A stretch of DNA of 64,000 nucleotides from Halichondria panicea (GCF_963675165.1 NC_087384.1:2316501-2380500), one strand, 5' to 3'. Counted from the stretch's first letter, positions 1 to 12,004 are shown. The notes: generated from the sequence alone by a model not told the origin. Translations and numbers: made by a program.

Positions 1-141
1 AATTATGGGATATCGAAACATTTCAACAATTTACACAAAACACAACATACACAACCACACATAGTGATAAAGCTGATCTGAGGGTTCTGTTCTGACATCT
101 CTACAGTCCATGGACCGGAGTGCTGTATTATGTGCACCTCC

Positions 142-1120
142 TCACAGCTCCTATGCATGGAGGCAATAAAGAGTGAGTTATTGGGTAGTACAAAAACTAT
201 CAATGACAGGTGGGTGCAGGGCATACATCTGTTAGGCTATAGACACACTGAGTGTGAGTGGTAGACTATGGGCATAGGACACAAAGTTTGCAATGTAACA
301 TTCAAATACCACACTAGCCTCGATCCCAGGCCGATCCGTCTCTAATTGAACGCTAGGTCGCCTCCTCGGCCTGGTATTGATTGTATCTGGGCGTGACCGG
401 AAACTGGTAAGTATCAGCTATGTACTGTAAAATCTTCAGTTTATCACAGTTGGCTAAAAATACAGCGATATAATGATATAATAAACTTGCAAAGAATAGA
501 CCTATGACACGGAGTTCTTTGTGATTTACGGAGTAAGTATGCTTACATACACTATTAGTGTTCTATTCTCTCCACCTTGCTCAGGTATTCGCTCTTTTTT
601 AGCGAATACCTGAGCAACCACAGCAACCACAGCACATGCCCAGATACACGCCCAGATACAATCAATACCAGGCCGAGGAGGCGACCTAGCGTTCAATTAG
701 AGACGGATCGGCCTGGGATTGAGGCTAATACCACACATGATGTACACAATAATATTATTATCTCGAGCTCACCTTCGAGGATCGAGGGCAGACATAACTT
801 GTGCAGCAACCGCCTCTTTCTTCATCTGTCTAACATCTCCAGAAGGGCCCTGAATGTCGCTTGTGAAGGCTTCTTTCTTTTCCAGATTTCAAACACTTGA
901 TCATAGCTATATAGGTGGTTATACTGTCAATTTTCTTCAACCGAACGTCAGTTTGCTCGCCAGGGGTTAATTCCAACGCATCGACATAGAGTTCTACATT
1001 ATCAAAGCAGGCAGCCAAATATGATACATCTTTTTGTTGGATTTCCCTGTCACCCAGTTGATTTGTGAAATAGTGCATGAGTTGACATTTGCCCAGAAAC
1101 CGTTGATGAGCTGTAGCTAG
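142..1120 (-). pseudogene. Damaged Death-domain gene 3' end
   Basis: The minus strand at about 830-1078 encodes a Death domain closely related to those at 39042-39367 and 60889-61229; shared blocks include EIQQKDVSYLA and CFDNVELYVDA. A one-base deletion, compared with the other copies, falls after the CLK motif (around 890), so the end of the domain is read in the wrong frame. The sequence after ALLEML also differs from the other two copies. A candidate last exon with the same short ending (GAG CTG TGA after an AG) lies at about 142-150, as in the other copies. The intron between them carries the MITE at 315-727. The upstream ZU5 exons seen at 61.7-62.7 kb are absent here. I read it as a pseudogene or an assembly-error copy; the Death-fold call rests on pattern recognition. 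Confidence 0.5.
315..727. mobile_element. Mutator-like MITE, 413 bp, 9-bp TSD
   Basis: Terminal inverted repeats of about 80 bp (315-395 and 648-727) begin TAGCCTCGATCCCAGGCCGA. The element is flanked by a perfect 9-bp direct repeat ATACCACAC at 306-314 and 728-736. Long TIRs with a 9-bp target-site duplication are typical of the Mutator/MULE superfamily. There is no transposase, so it is non-autonomous. It shares its outer TIR sequence with the larger element at 42181-43258. Confidence 0.85.
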
Positions 1121-2332
1121 CTATTCACTGGTTGAGCACGTGCAGATCCTACACTATGGAATGAAACTTAAAATAACACACTCATGCATATCCCGCTATA
1201 ATTATGATACAACAACAAAACAACCAATACACACACTAGTCGTGACGACAAAGAGCGAGTGAAAGAGGCGTGAAACTATACTCTACTTGACAAGAAGGAC
1301 GAGTCCACTTTATACCTCACATAAATTAAAAATCGTGCGGTCCATTACACGGGACCTAAATATAATTATGAAAGCACCGTGGATGCTGATGCCTCGATAG
1401 GGAGGCATAAAATATGAAGCTATAAATATTATCGATTTTACATTCAAAAAGTGGTAAATGATCGACCACGATTGTTGCTAAAAAGATGCCAAAACTTTGA
1501 AGTAATGGCTACAGCATGAAACAGCTCAGTGCAGCTTTTTTCTCACTCTTGCAGCTACCAATAGCTATAGCGTTTTGGTGCTACTAAGTAGAGTAGCAAC
1601 ACTCCATGGACAAATTTTGCTACGCAACTGTTCTGAAAGGCTACAATGGCATTCCAAGTAAGCCCACATATACAACTCGAGAAAGAAGCATTATTTTGCA
1701 AATCCACATCATTATGTAATCGCGACTAGAAACTCTTACGTGCACTCACTAAGCAACTGTAACACTCTACTCACACACACAACACACACTTATAGTCTAA
1801 GACTACGTACCATAATTATACCTCGCTGCTGTTATAATGACACTAACTGAATACGATGAATGCTCCAAAACGTATGGCAATAATTATTATTGTGTTATAA
1901 TTATGATGGATTGGCCGGTAGCTATAAAGAGGGCGTGAGTGACAACATTCCCTGGCAAGCTCACAAATGATAATATTTGGGCAGCTGACCAATTTTGTAA
2001 CAAGAAGACATTCTACATCTTAAAAGTACAACACAGACGTCTAGTTAAACAATGAAAGTTTGAGGAATGTGTGAGTTTGGCAATGAATACAAATGTTTAT
2101 TGCAGCTCAATAGACAGTTATAAGCATGCAGTGCAAACTTGACGGCTGTATGTACAAGTGTGAGTATAGACAACAGTGTTGCTGGTGTGCATCATTAACT
2201 AGATACAGTGTGTTTTACTACGACATTGACAGCTTTAAAGACTAAAAAAAAAAGTTGAAGTTAATAACTAGTCGAAGCGATTATCAAATCAAGAGTTAAT
2301 AGCTACGCAGATCAGTTAGCATTGTATACAAA
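1121..2332. other. No gene seen; repeats
   Basis: Between the Death-domain pseudogene and the first OAS relic I see only repeat family R1 (about 1369-1830) and AT-rich sequence with short TATAATTATA-type palindromes. Confidence 0.5.
1369..1830. repeat. Dispersed repeat family R1, copy
   Basis: Starts near ATGAAAGCACC and contains blocks seen again at 6790-7230, 15370-15750, 28620-28965, 47925-48595 and 61282-61640. Shared words include AAGTAGAGTAGCAACACTCCA, GGCATTCCAAGTAAG and the end motif TGCCTCG. Copies occur in both orientations and usually carry a CA/TG run near one end. It looks like a non-autonomous DNA element; target duplications were not resolved. Confidence 0.55.
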
Positions 2333-2462
2333 ATGGCAGAGAGGTGCTCACCAGTGGTTGACATGACAATAGAAGAGGCCCTAGAAATAATGGAGGCTAT
2401 GATGGATCTGCTTAAGGTACGTATATAAGAAATAACTTATATATAATTATATATAATTATAT

Positions 2463-2519
2463 ATAATTATGTTGTATACTTATATATATAATTATATATA
2501 AGTATACAACATAATTATA
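2463..2519. repeat. AT-rich perfect-type hairpin
   Basis: The arms contain ATAATTATGTTGTATACTTA and its reverse complement around an alternating TA centre, giving a cruciform-prone palindrome of about 56 bp. It lies in the intron of OAS relic 1, at the point where exons 2-5 have been lost. Confidence 0.7.
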
Positions 2520-3304
2520 TACATGGCTATAAATTATACGTAATATATTTCTGCAACTTTAAGTGCTATAATTATAGCTGATTAATAAATAAACAAATTG
2601 TTTATACAATGTACATATGGTAGCAATCACTGATTTGCACCAACTGTAATGAAAATTACTTGCAGTGCCACAGAAGAGGTGAAGAGTATTGTATACAACT
2701 GTGACAAAGTCAAGTGAGTTATAGCCGGTTATTCATTTAACATAAAGGCGACAAGCTGTTGCTATAACAGTATATAAAGTGGAACCTCGGCTACTCGACT
2801 TGTCATATTCAGTTCACCACGATATAATCATGTTTAACTAATAATCAGAAAATGAGCGAGTCCATTAATGTGCATGCGCATTATATCTGTTACCATGCTG
2901 CATGCACCATGCATGGAGACATATTTTCTGCGCATGTGCAGACGACCACATACACTAAATTTGCACTGCTGTTTGTTAAGTGAGTAGATAAAGGCGTGGT
3001 TTATCCATTTGATTATCCGGTATATAATTATTCAGATATCTGGCCTGCCTCTGGAAATTAAGGTGTCCGGATAATCAAGTGAAGTACAACCTGTGCCTTA
3101 ATCTTATAAGTGAACCAAGCTCTTTTCTACAGTAAAATTTGTAGACGTGTGCCTTGGCTAGTTATTGTAGCAGGATAGACTCACTTAATCAAATTGATAA
3201 TCATTGCACAACTGAACTTTACATAAGATCAACTGCTGTTACATAGTTCCTATGACATCATACACTGTCATATTATAAATAGTACCAACTGTCACAAAAT
3301 TAAT

Positions 3305-3352
3305 CCCCCCCCACGCACGCACGCACGCACACACACACACATACACACATGC
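3305..3352. repeat. CGCA/CA microsatellite
   Basis: A run of (CGCA)n passes into (CA)n just upstream of exon 7 of OAS relic 1. Confidence 0.8.
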
Positions 3353-3580
3353 AGCATATACTGGGAGCAGTGCTACGCTATGAAGCAGTACCCTACCCTA
3401 GTTCCCCCGAGGGCACCTCGCATCATTGACCCGGCTAACCCCACACATAATCTGTACCTTACAGGGCTCGCAAATTTTGAGCCCTACAAAAGGTGTGGAG
3501 AATACGACACTGGGACGGGGGATTGGAGTTCTCTAATCAGAAACATTGGAACGCTAGACTTAAGTAAACCAGTAGAATGA

Positions 3581-5539
3581 ATATAATTATCACAGCGTAA
3601 TTGTGTCTATAACTATTCTATCGAAAAAATTAACATACGAATAGGGGCGTTTCACCATGCAGTATACGTGGGTGTGATTTCAATATAGAAAATATTAGCC
3701 TGCATGCATGGGGGCCAGACCTTTTCTCAGAGGGGAGAGCGGCCGAGGGGCAAGAGAAGAAAAGGCCTGGAGACTCTTGCAGCAGTCCATGTACCTACAT
3801 GCTCTTGGAATGTCAATAATTAGTTAAAACTTGTGATATTGGAGGTTGTAAAGAAGGAGTAGATGTAGCAATACTCTCATTTCGTATTCAAGAGGCAATA
3901 CTCGCATTTATTTGGGTTAAAAATCACAAGACATAGGATATGCATTTCATTGGCTCTGCATGGCCACATTCTGCAGAGCACACGGAAATGCTGCAAGAGT
4001 CTCCAGACCTAATCCTAGGGCTCACGAGGACAATGGCATGATATAAACAGATATAATTATAATTATATATAATCATTATCTATCTACATATTCACCTACA
4101 ACGTAAATACATGCAAGAGACTGAGTCGAGTCGCAGCCAGTAGGCTACTCAGTGGCTGCGAGTAGCTAGCTAGCGAGTTTAAGAGTATGCATGGTAAAGT
4201 CAAAACTAACATTTAGTAACGGGTATTAAGCTTATAGATCTACATACACAGTATACAGTGTGAAGGCATGATCTCAGTCATGGAATAATAGTATATTAAA
4301 CTGTCAGTACAGTTTGATCCCTAAAAACTCCATTCCATTCAATACCAGATGACATCCGCCGCCGTTCTTCAGAAACTTGTCAGACACTGAGTGGCTATAT
4401 AGGTATTCACCATGGAATAACTGGACAAGAGCCAGGAGAATCAGAGCTTTCATAAGCTTCATGTAGACTCGCAAGCCGTCACTGTTCACCTGCAACAGTG
4501 ACGGCTTGCGAGTCTAAGCTTCATGAGCATGCACGGGAAGCCATCTTTGAGTAATAAGGTCAAGTTTGGAATATTCCTGTAATAAAGTGAGTGAAGTAGA
4601 TCTATATCGAAATATCAAAGTTTGTATCCTTCTGACAAGAAACAAGAGCAGTGGATAGCAGATTATATGAATGGCAGAGCAAACAGCATGATCACCAATT
4701 GTAAGGAATTGTATTTGAAGGTGCATCTGGAACACAGTGAAACAATAAAACAAGCTATATATATAGAGACTCCATGGTGGACAAAGTAGAAACACACAAA
4801 GTTACATGCAGCTATAAAAATGTTTAAGATTAAGGTCTATATAATTATAATTATAATTATAGACTAGAAATTAAAATAGTTATATACTGTTTCGGATATG
4901 TCTACGGGATTTAGAATGTCATGCAAAGGCACTGCTGTAGTATACCCCGAGCGTAGTGAGTGTATTAAAAGTGCCTGGCTCTATAAAAATGTAGCAAAAG
5001 ACAAAAAATCAGCACCCCCCTAAATGTCTCTAGCTAAGGTAAGCTTTCACTAGACTGAAAAATGAACTCTCCACTAGCGAAGGTTAATCGCACTGTCCAC
5101 TAGCTAAGGTCAACTCTCTACTATCGAAGGTCATCGTATACTGTCCGCTAGTAAAGGTTAATCGTACTCTCTGGGCCACTGTACAATACAAATTCGATTC
5201 ACAACGTAGATATACACAAGCTGATTCGAAGGGAAAAAGCATGAGCGTACAAAAGTGACAAGACAGTGGAACCCAATGAGCCAAACTCCTATATTTCATC
5301 TCCTTGCTAGCACACTCCAAGAGTATCACGGGGACTGTGGGGAAAGTTCAGCTGTTTTTACAAAGTGTGAGGACAGGTATAATTATGGCCTCTTCTTAGA
5401 GTTTATAATTATAATCAATAGTGTACATGAACTGCATGTGTACCAAAAATCACCACTAGCCTATAACCTATGTCCTATAACCTATGTCATTTTTCAGTTG
5501 TGTGCTGTGTTTATGTCTATACGTCTAAATTTTGTCTAC
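3581..5539. other. No gene seen; inverted repeats
   Basis: This stretch has an imperfect inverted repeat, with GGCCTGGAGACTCTTGCAGC near 3764 and its complement near 3990. It also holds the hairpin element at 4464-4516 and a short tandem run of (A/C)ACTAGC(T/G)AAGGT-like units at about 5030-5165. The ORFs here are short and show no recognisable domain. Confidence 0.45.
4464..4516. mobile_element. 53-bp hairpin MITE with 9-bp TSD
   Basis: The whole element is a near-perfect palindrome: TAGACTCGCAAGCCGTCACT, a few loop bases, then its complement ending GAGTCTA. It is flanked by the 9-bp direct repeat AGCTTCATG (4455-4463 and 4517-4525). The arms match the TIR tips of the 293-bp element at 13081-13373. 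It is best read as a maximally deleted member of that Mutator-like family, consisting only of TIR tips. Confidence 0.85.
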
Positions 5540-5800
5540 GTCCCATTTTTTGGAAAAAAAATCAGACACCTGATGCCTGGCCATGCTGGAAAAGACAGTT
5601 TGAACAATTTCGAGAAGCATCAGGCCTTGCAGGAGAGTCACAGTCGAAACAAGTCAATACATTTTAGGAGAAGAAGCGGAGTCAGTCCTAGTGTTCACTA
5701 ATATTACTGCTGAGGAGCGAAGACAGTATGCTGCAGTAGTGGAAAAATGTGAGGAATTTTTCCAAGTACGCAAGAACATCATTCACGAGTACACATTTTT
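5540..5800 (+). pseudogene. Retrotransposon Gag-like relic
   Basis: The translation reads PDAWPCWKRQFEQFREASGL, followed by an ESQSKQVNTF block and then, one frame away, GEEAESVLVF and EERRQYAAVVEKCEEFF with VRKNIIHE. The 'W..W...F..FR.AS.L', 'Q...LL...GEEA' and 'Y..V...F..FF..R.N.I.E' layout is common in Gag proteins of Ty3/Gypsy elements of aquatic invertebrates. A frameshift after the NTF block and the lack of any pol nearby mark it as a relic. Confidence 0.55.
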
Positions 5801-6439
5801 GCGATTTTACTCTCATTCGCAGAATTAGCAGAAATTAATACCCAATTAATTTTTATGCCACCTTTAGGTACAGTATAGAACCTAGCTAATCTGGACCCTT
5901 TTTAAAGTTCGGAGACTGGACAAAAAATAATATTAAACTGAAAAGAAGAGGGCTGTAGAATAGACTACTGCACATGCGCACTTTATTAATAAACTGCTCA
6001 ATACCTCACTGAATACAATGGCTATACTGCAAAGAAAACGAAAAGAGCTCACAAGACTCGCTGTATATTAGAAATTTGAGAAAAAATTAGCTAGCAGCTT
6101 TCCTTCTGGCCACAGTAATATTACATGCATGCATGTGCATGTGAGTGTTCTTTGTTAATGATACTTAATGACATCCAAAATTTTCATGTATATTTGAATG
6201 GGGGTTTAGTCCCGCTTATTCGGATTAGCGAGGTTCTACTGTATATATATACAGTCCTTTATAGTGCTTTATTTTCGAGGAGCACAATTTTTAAGGTTCG
6301 AAGCCAATCCACGGAAACTGTATTTTAGTTCCTCAAAAGTAAAGTACCTTACATTATTGAAACAATAATTGATATGAAGCACTATAATGATGACATACAT
6401 GTACCTTGCATGCACTATTACGCTTAATAGTCCAGAGCT

Positions 6440-6628
6440 AAAGACTCTGGGCTAAAGATGATCCGAGAGAAGTACTCTCACCTCCTTCCTGCTCCGTAGT
6501 GGCCGGCCAATCCCACCAACAATGTGTACGTCAGTGGCATGTCTGGTCGGAGGAAGGACAAAAGATGGCAGGAATTTGCTACGAAGGTGGACAACATTGA
6601 CCTCACCATAGACGTCCAGCAGCAGTAG
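6440..6628 (+). pseudogene. OAS-like relic 2: exon 7 only
   Basis: This is an exon-7 homologue encoding a HLLPAP block, then an in-frame TAG where the family has PR(I/L)(V/I)D, then WPANPTNNVYVSGM. It continues to RWQEFATKVDNIDLTIDV and a stop at 6626-6628. The final 'NIDLT' helix matches the ends of the intact genes (HSVDL, ESVDLT, ETIDLT). No other exon was found within several kb. Confidence 0.75.
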
Positions 6629-6789
6629 ACACTTTACAATGTGCTATTATACGCTATATAATATAGGATATTCCAACAGCTGCATGCACATTTGTAACCT
6701 TAGCTATATACTCACGCATGCATCTGTTCAGTGTTTGTATAATTATGGACCAGTGCATGCAACCATGTATATATATTATCTATTATTAT

Positions 6790-7230
6790 TATGCTTCGGT
6801 GTGCATGCGTAAGCGAGGTATACGGTAGTGTGTTTGTGTGTGTCTGTGCAGAGTGGTACAGCTGCTCGATCAATAAGTGCAAGTAAGAGTTTCTAATAGG
6901 CTTCTAGTCATGTTTTCTTCGAGTCAATAATGCTTTGTTCTCGAGTTATGCCTAGTTTTGCTTACTTAATTGGAATGCCATTGCATGCAGTTTTTTCCGA
7001 AGAGCACGTAGCCAAACTTGTTTACCGAGTATTGCTACTCTACTTAGGAACCTATAGCTATTGGTAGCTTCGAGAGTGAGAAAAGAGCTGCAAGGCTCTG
7101 CAGTGCTGATGACAGCCCATTAATTAGACTTGAACTTTTGGCATCGATCTTTTTAACAACAATTATGGTTGATCATTACCCACTTTTTGAGTTTGCATGC
7201 AGCAAATTGCAAAATGTTCAGTAATCTACA
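6790..7230. repeat. Dispersed repeat family R1, inverted copy
   Basis: Begins with a TATGCTTCGG...GCGAGGTATACGGTAGTGTGTTTG module and contains the complement of the blocks listed for 1369-1830 (for example GGAATGCCATTGCATGCAG). A similar copy in the same orientation lies at 47925-48595. Confidence 0.55.
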
Positions 7231-9605
7231 GTACACCAGTAATAAATATGCAAGCCATGCACCCGACTAGATACCATTACCACTACATAGTTATATATTG
7301 CTCTAGGTACCGCTGTAAGCGTTGAGTACAGCTACCCATTACCGCAACGCCCCTTGGAGGGTGAGCCGGACCATGACTGAAGGCCGTTATTATTGTTAGG
7401 AAGCCCCTCTAATTAATTAAAGGAGTGCAACCTCGCTAATTAGATAATAATTAAGCGTTTTTAATAATTATGTTGCTCCCCTAATTAAGTACTTGGGGGT
7501 AAAGAGGTGGCCTAGCCAACAGTCATAGCCACGGCTCAGTCATGTCGTAACGAAAGAGAAGTGTATAGAAACCAAGGGAGGGTTGGGTGTGGGGCTTTAA
7601 CTCAGATAGCTATAATCAAGCACGAGGTGTAGAGATAATTGCACATGCGCGTAGATGCTGGGCAGTACATAATGCAGTAGGCAGGGCAAGCGGAGTACCT
7701 CGATTAACCTTGTTTAACCGTAGATGGAAGAGAAAGGGATTGAAAACGCACGTCATTTGACATCACATTTTGTACGTTGTGTGGGTGAAACCCTTTGAAG
7801 TCTAGGCGCGTTACGCCTAGGCTGCTAAGCAAGAACACTTATTTTTGTCTGTAATCACAAAAACAGCTATCTTGTGGTTGGTTCCTCTGAGGTGAAGATG
7901 TATATCTATGGACCAAGTCTGTTCTGAGGGGGAGAGGTGGCCGTAACAGTATTTGTTCTACATGCAGTATCAAGAGTCATTGATACATGGAAACCACACC
8001 TGGTCTGGCCTGCGCCAACAGGTGCGTCTTCTGTGGTAATATTTCTCGTCTCCCAGGTGCCATATTCATTGTGACCTTATAGTTTCGAGTGCATGGCTTG
8101 CATATTTATTACTCAGTGTACTGTAGATTAAATGATGTTTAAGGTAGTTAAACCATAGATGAAGGAAGAGAAAGGGATTGGAAACGATGGGCGTGGTTGA
8201 ATCCAGGCGTGTTACGGTCATGTAATCATTATTTAGCGATACATTGCGCACGAGATTGGCGCCAATAAGAGAGGCTGCTGTGGCAGTGAATCAAAGCTTA
8301 TCTTCTTCTCATCAAAGGGCTAACATGGTAAGATATCTTGCTCAGGTCATTATTAGAAGTCATAATAGACAAGCTAAAATAGTCAGAATGCTGAGAAGTC
8401 TGCTTAGACCTGGTAACTTCTGACAGGAATAATAATACACTGAAAATACACTTCCACGATAAGACTGAAGAGTTTTGGGCTCAATAAAGGAATGACTACG
8501 GTCTCTATTCACAGGATAATGAAAAGATACATTTTATGTTCAGACAACTTTCCAAGAGTAGTATACTTGGTATTTTCTTTATGAAGCACATCTCAGTCGC
8601 AATATCTAGCTCTTGTTAACAGTGACAGAACATTCTAAAAAGTGGCAGAATCGACACCGCAGAAAGTTACTGGTAATGGTCTCAGAATTAGAGACAGTCT
8701 GCACAGAACACTGTTCTCAGTCCGCCCGTCTCTTGAATATCATCACTGACCACACACACTTTTTCCAACAAACACACACACACACCTTGGCTGCTTGGTG
8801 AGGTACTGCCTCAAGGCGAGGGTCACCATTTTCTTTCGCTCTCTCAATCAGTTCTTTTCCTCACTTTATCCTCCTCTTGCGTGGAAACAACCATTGAATC
8901 TTATCCTTGTCCTCGGAGTAACCATGCACAGTAGCGGACGATAATTATATTGATGCATATCCTCCTTGTAGTGAGACGTGTACATGCATGCATATGTTAG
9001 GTTAACTATTCAGGAATGTTGTGCCAAAATTCCATACCTTAGCCGAAAACGATGGTGTTTTCCATTGCTAAGCGATTATCCACTATAGAAAAATGTTGGT
9101 GTTATATAAACCACCACATACCCACCACCTTTGGTTCCCATGGAAATTTTTTTGGACTTTTAGATAATTTGTTCACCAACACAATGGTATATCATCATAT
9201 TTTCTTAGAAATGTTCCAATCCCAAAATATTTACATTTATGTACCATTACGCACCAAATTGCGTTTATTTACTCTATAGGCTGAATGCACTTGTATGTAA
9301 GTACATTATCAGTTTCTTGTTTTGTGATGATTGTAATTAGAACACACTTACATGTATGTCACATCACGGCACTGAGTTTTTCTACAATAATTATGCATGA
9401 GTGATGAAATGTGAGTCAAAAGAACCTATAATTATAGCGCGGTTGTTTTGACCGATCAGCTACTATATACCTACGGGAGGTTGCTACAACCTATAGCTGC
9501 ATGGGCGGGTACTTCTACGTATGGCTGCTGCTGTGCATGGTTGCTAAAACCTACATATTATAGCTGGATGTTTCTACCTATGGGAAGTTGCTACGACCCA
9601 TTACC
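7231..9605. other. No gene seen; repeat-rich spacer
   Basis: Contains an imperfect inverted structure near 7360-7550, two direct copies of a GTAGATGGAAGAGAAAGGGATTG-type module (about 7722 and 8155), and a block at 7890-8060 that is the reverse complement of 31875-32040. A block at 8610-8960 is shared with 32146-32480, 35640-35960 and 51669-52020. No OAS exon or other coding signature was found. Confidence 0.5.
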
Positions 9606-9824
9606 AAGGGTGTATAAAAGAAGAGAGAGCATGCAACTCCACTATCAGTATACACGTAGCTAGCAAAGTTCAAACGTGGGCAGAGGAATGTGCGCATTAA
9701 TTTGCATTAAGTGCTAAAAATATAAATTTCGCATTTCATGCCAGTCATGCACATTCATCCGTCCACATTTGAACTCTGCTCATATGGAGTTGCATGCATG
9801 CCCTCTCTTCTTTTATACGCCCTT
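9606..9824. mobile_element. 219-bp MITE with 8-bp TSD
   Basis: The inverted ends read AAGGG(T/C)GTATAAAAGAAGAG at both sides, followed by imperfectly inverted GCATGCAACTCCA. The flanks repeat CCATTACC directly (9598-9605 and 9826-9833). No ORF. An 8-bp (possibly 9-bp with one mismatch) duplication fits hAT or Mutator-like elements; I cannot choose between them. Confidence 0.6.
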
Positions 9825-10433
9825 GCCATTACCAAATATGCTTAAAAGAACCTATATGGCTGGTTACAACAACCTGTAGCTGAGTATTTCTACTTGTTTT
9901 AAATGTGTATACTTTTATCTGTTGTTGTAACCCAACATGTGGGTTACTTGAATTGCACATGTTTTAACCAGGGTTATAGTGTGACATGTTGCACTGGGGC
10001 AAAGTGACCTTGTAAAAGTCATCGCCTACTGCTACTCTGAGTATATGACAACTGTTCTGCAAACCACTGTTTATATATTGTAAATCCAGCCACCAAAAAC
10101 AGAACAAAAACTACCAAATTACCTTTTTTTTTCACATCTATATGCAGCAAGTGGTTTCTATGCTGGTTTCTATATCAGAAAATGGTTTTCAAGGCAACAA
10201 ATTAGTTATTACATGGCAATTCGTACCACAAGCAGTTTATTGGTCCTTGTAGTAGATAATGATCTTGACCTTTGTATTACATGTACTGAGTACTGCACAG
10301 GAAAGAGAGATTACTAGAACTGATTATTTTCAGGAATATACCCCTAAAACCTGGTAATTATACAACATAGACCACAATAGTCACCATTACAGAGAACCTT
10401 CTAGAATCTTGGAATCTATGAAACTACTTAATT

Positions 10434-10446
10434 TGATATAAAAGAG
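10434..10446 (+). promoter_or_regulatory. TATA-box candidate of OAS gene A
   Basis: GATATAAAAGAG lies about 55 bp upstream of the ATG of gene A. A nearly identical string, CTATAAAAGAG, lies upstream of gene D, and TTATAAAG upstream of the 26183 gene, which supports a core-promoter role. Confidence 0.45.
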
Positions 10447-10499
10447 AGCAACTGTTTAAAATTAGGCAGCAGTCTCAGACAGGAATTTATAAGTTCAAG

Positions 10500-12004
10500 A
10501 TGGCCTACTTTAGGAAACCTACACATGCTGAGGCTGAAGCAGCCATTAGGGAGTTGGTGTCTACTCTACAGGTAATAATGAGGTATATGCATGCAGAAAT
10601 CTGTATAATTATATATGTTCAAAATGCAGCTTAATTTGTCAAGCTATACTCATCCAAATATTAGAGTGAGCGAGATCGTAAAAGCTGGCTCTATGGGACA
10701 TGGAACAATTGTGCCTGGAAGCTTTGACATCGACCTGGTGCTCTACTCTCACGGCAAGCAAACCTGCGTGCATGCATGCATGTATATGTAGCTGTATAGA
10801 GTCTAGTATAGTAGTAGTAGTCTGTATCTAGCTTAAAAAATTTGAGGCGAAACTATAATTATTATAGACATGATCATCAAAAGCATACACTATGCACGCA
10901 AACATATATATTATAGTTGTGGCTTAACTGCATGAATAACACATGCATGTTGTGCAGATGTGAGCGGAGATACTATCATAACTGACGGATATGACCAACA
11001 CATACGACGGCTAGAAGCTTTCATTAGCAATCGACAGGTGTTTGGAGCAGGGGTCATTACAGAGCCCAACATAACAAGATATGCTGTGCAGTTCAAGTAC
11101 AAGAGCTACATCGATGTGGATCTCTTGATCAGTCCAGTTTGGTGGAGTGATTATCCAAACGATCCGACAATGTTTTTTCGGTTCCTTCGAGATAGTGTGC
11201 CAAGATACAACCTGGAAGTCATGCACAGATTTAGTGTGAACGCTTCCAAGTGGCAAGTGGAGTTTATGAGAAAAAAAGATCAGAAGGTACTATTACATAT
11301 TAAACAACGAATTTTTAATTTTTAATGTGCATGCTTTGTGTTGCATGAATGCCTATACTTTTATAACGCTTATAATTATATCGTACACTGCATGCGTTCT
11401 GCTTGAGTCATCAGTAATATTGCGTGTATATGATATTTATAGGTCAAGGTGTACATAGTCCGGGCTAAAGCATGGAGGAATCGCCTATTGCCTAAAAGTA
11501 GAGTAGGACGAAGAAGCCCTAGTTCCTTTCTAATATCCTTGTTGGTGCTTCGAGCCTATGAAAACCAGCAGTTGAGCCAAACTTATGGCTACCGTGGACA
11601 CAATGAAGCTAGAAGGTAAAATTAATCACCATGCATGCACGTATTATTTCATTAAACTTATAATTATGCAGTACCACTGAAGAGTTGAAGAAACTTGTTC
11701 GGAATCACAGCAGAATGGAGTATGTTTACTTAACTATAATTATATAGATAACAAATAATTTGTATACACATGCAGCATCTATTGGGAAGACTACTACAAA
11801 GCTAGAGACTACCCCACCCTCTTTCCCTCGTCCACTCCACGCCTGGTCGACCCGGCCAATCCAGCTAACAATGTCTACCTGTCTGGCATTGGTACGTACC
11901 CACCCAACAAAAGGCCAAGTGAAAACGAGCAGGACTGGAGTCAGTTTGTGGACAAAGTGCAATACTTTGACCTTGAGAAGAGTGTGGAGGAGATCACACG
12001 TTAA
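10500..12004 (+). CDS. OAS-like nucleotidyltransferase gene A (intact, 324 aa)
   Basis: The predicted exons are 10500-10571, 10630-10753, 10958-11286, 11443-11615, 11672-11719 and 11776-12004, giving 975 nt with no internal stop. The family is 2'-5'-oligoadenylate synthetase, which polymerises ATP into 2'-5' oligoadenylates in the cytosol. Visible marks: GSMGHGT (44-50) with the metal-binding FDIDLV (D57, D59), the third acidic site in YIDVDLL (D118/D120), the helix RAKAWRN near 182, a PSSFLISLLVL block equivalent to the vertebrate KPKSYLLELL, and the C-terminal PRLVDPANPANN. Two oddities stand out. The intron separating exons 3 and 4 in its relatives is cleanly missing, and the exon-2 donor is GC (ACG|GCAAGC). 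The exon-1 start is the only ATG in frame after a TATA-like box. Whether it needs double-stranded RNA cannot be told from sequence. Confidence 0.88.

Larger units (their letters stand above)
2333..3580 (+). pseudogene. OAS-like relic 1: exons 1, 6 and 7 only
   Basis: Exon 1 (2333-2416, ATG to GT donor) encodes a short helical start ending MMDLLK. Exon 6 (2666-2713) is exactly 48 nt, as in the intact genes, and encodes an ATEEVKSIV-like helix. Exon 7 (3355-3580) begins IYWEQCYA, contains the family signature PRIIDPANPTHNLY and ends with TGA. The central exons 2-5, which carry the nucleotide-binding GS motif and all catalytic aspartates, are missing; only about 250 bp separate exons 1 and 6. 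Because exon 6 starts in phase 2, joining exon 1 directly to exon 6 would break the frame. It is therefore a deletion relic, although its splice sites remain intact. Confidence 0.8.

Noticed and set aside
7360..7550. Inverted structure (GAGCCGGACCATGACTG ... CAGTCATAGCCACGGCTC) as a transposon
   Set aside because: The pairing is too imperfect and no target duplication was found, so it is left as an unassigned structure in the spacer.
10400..10425. TTCTAGAATCTTGGAA before OAS gene A as a heat-shock or STAT-type site
   Set aside because: Only one TTCnnGAA unit fits, and nothing similar precedes the other intact OAS genes.
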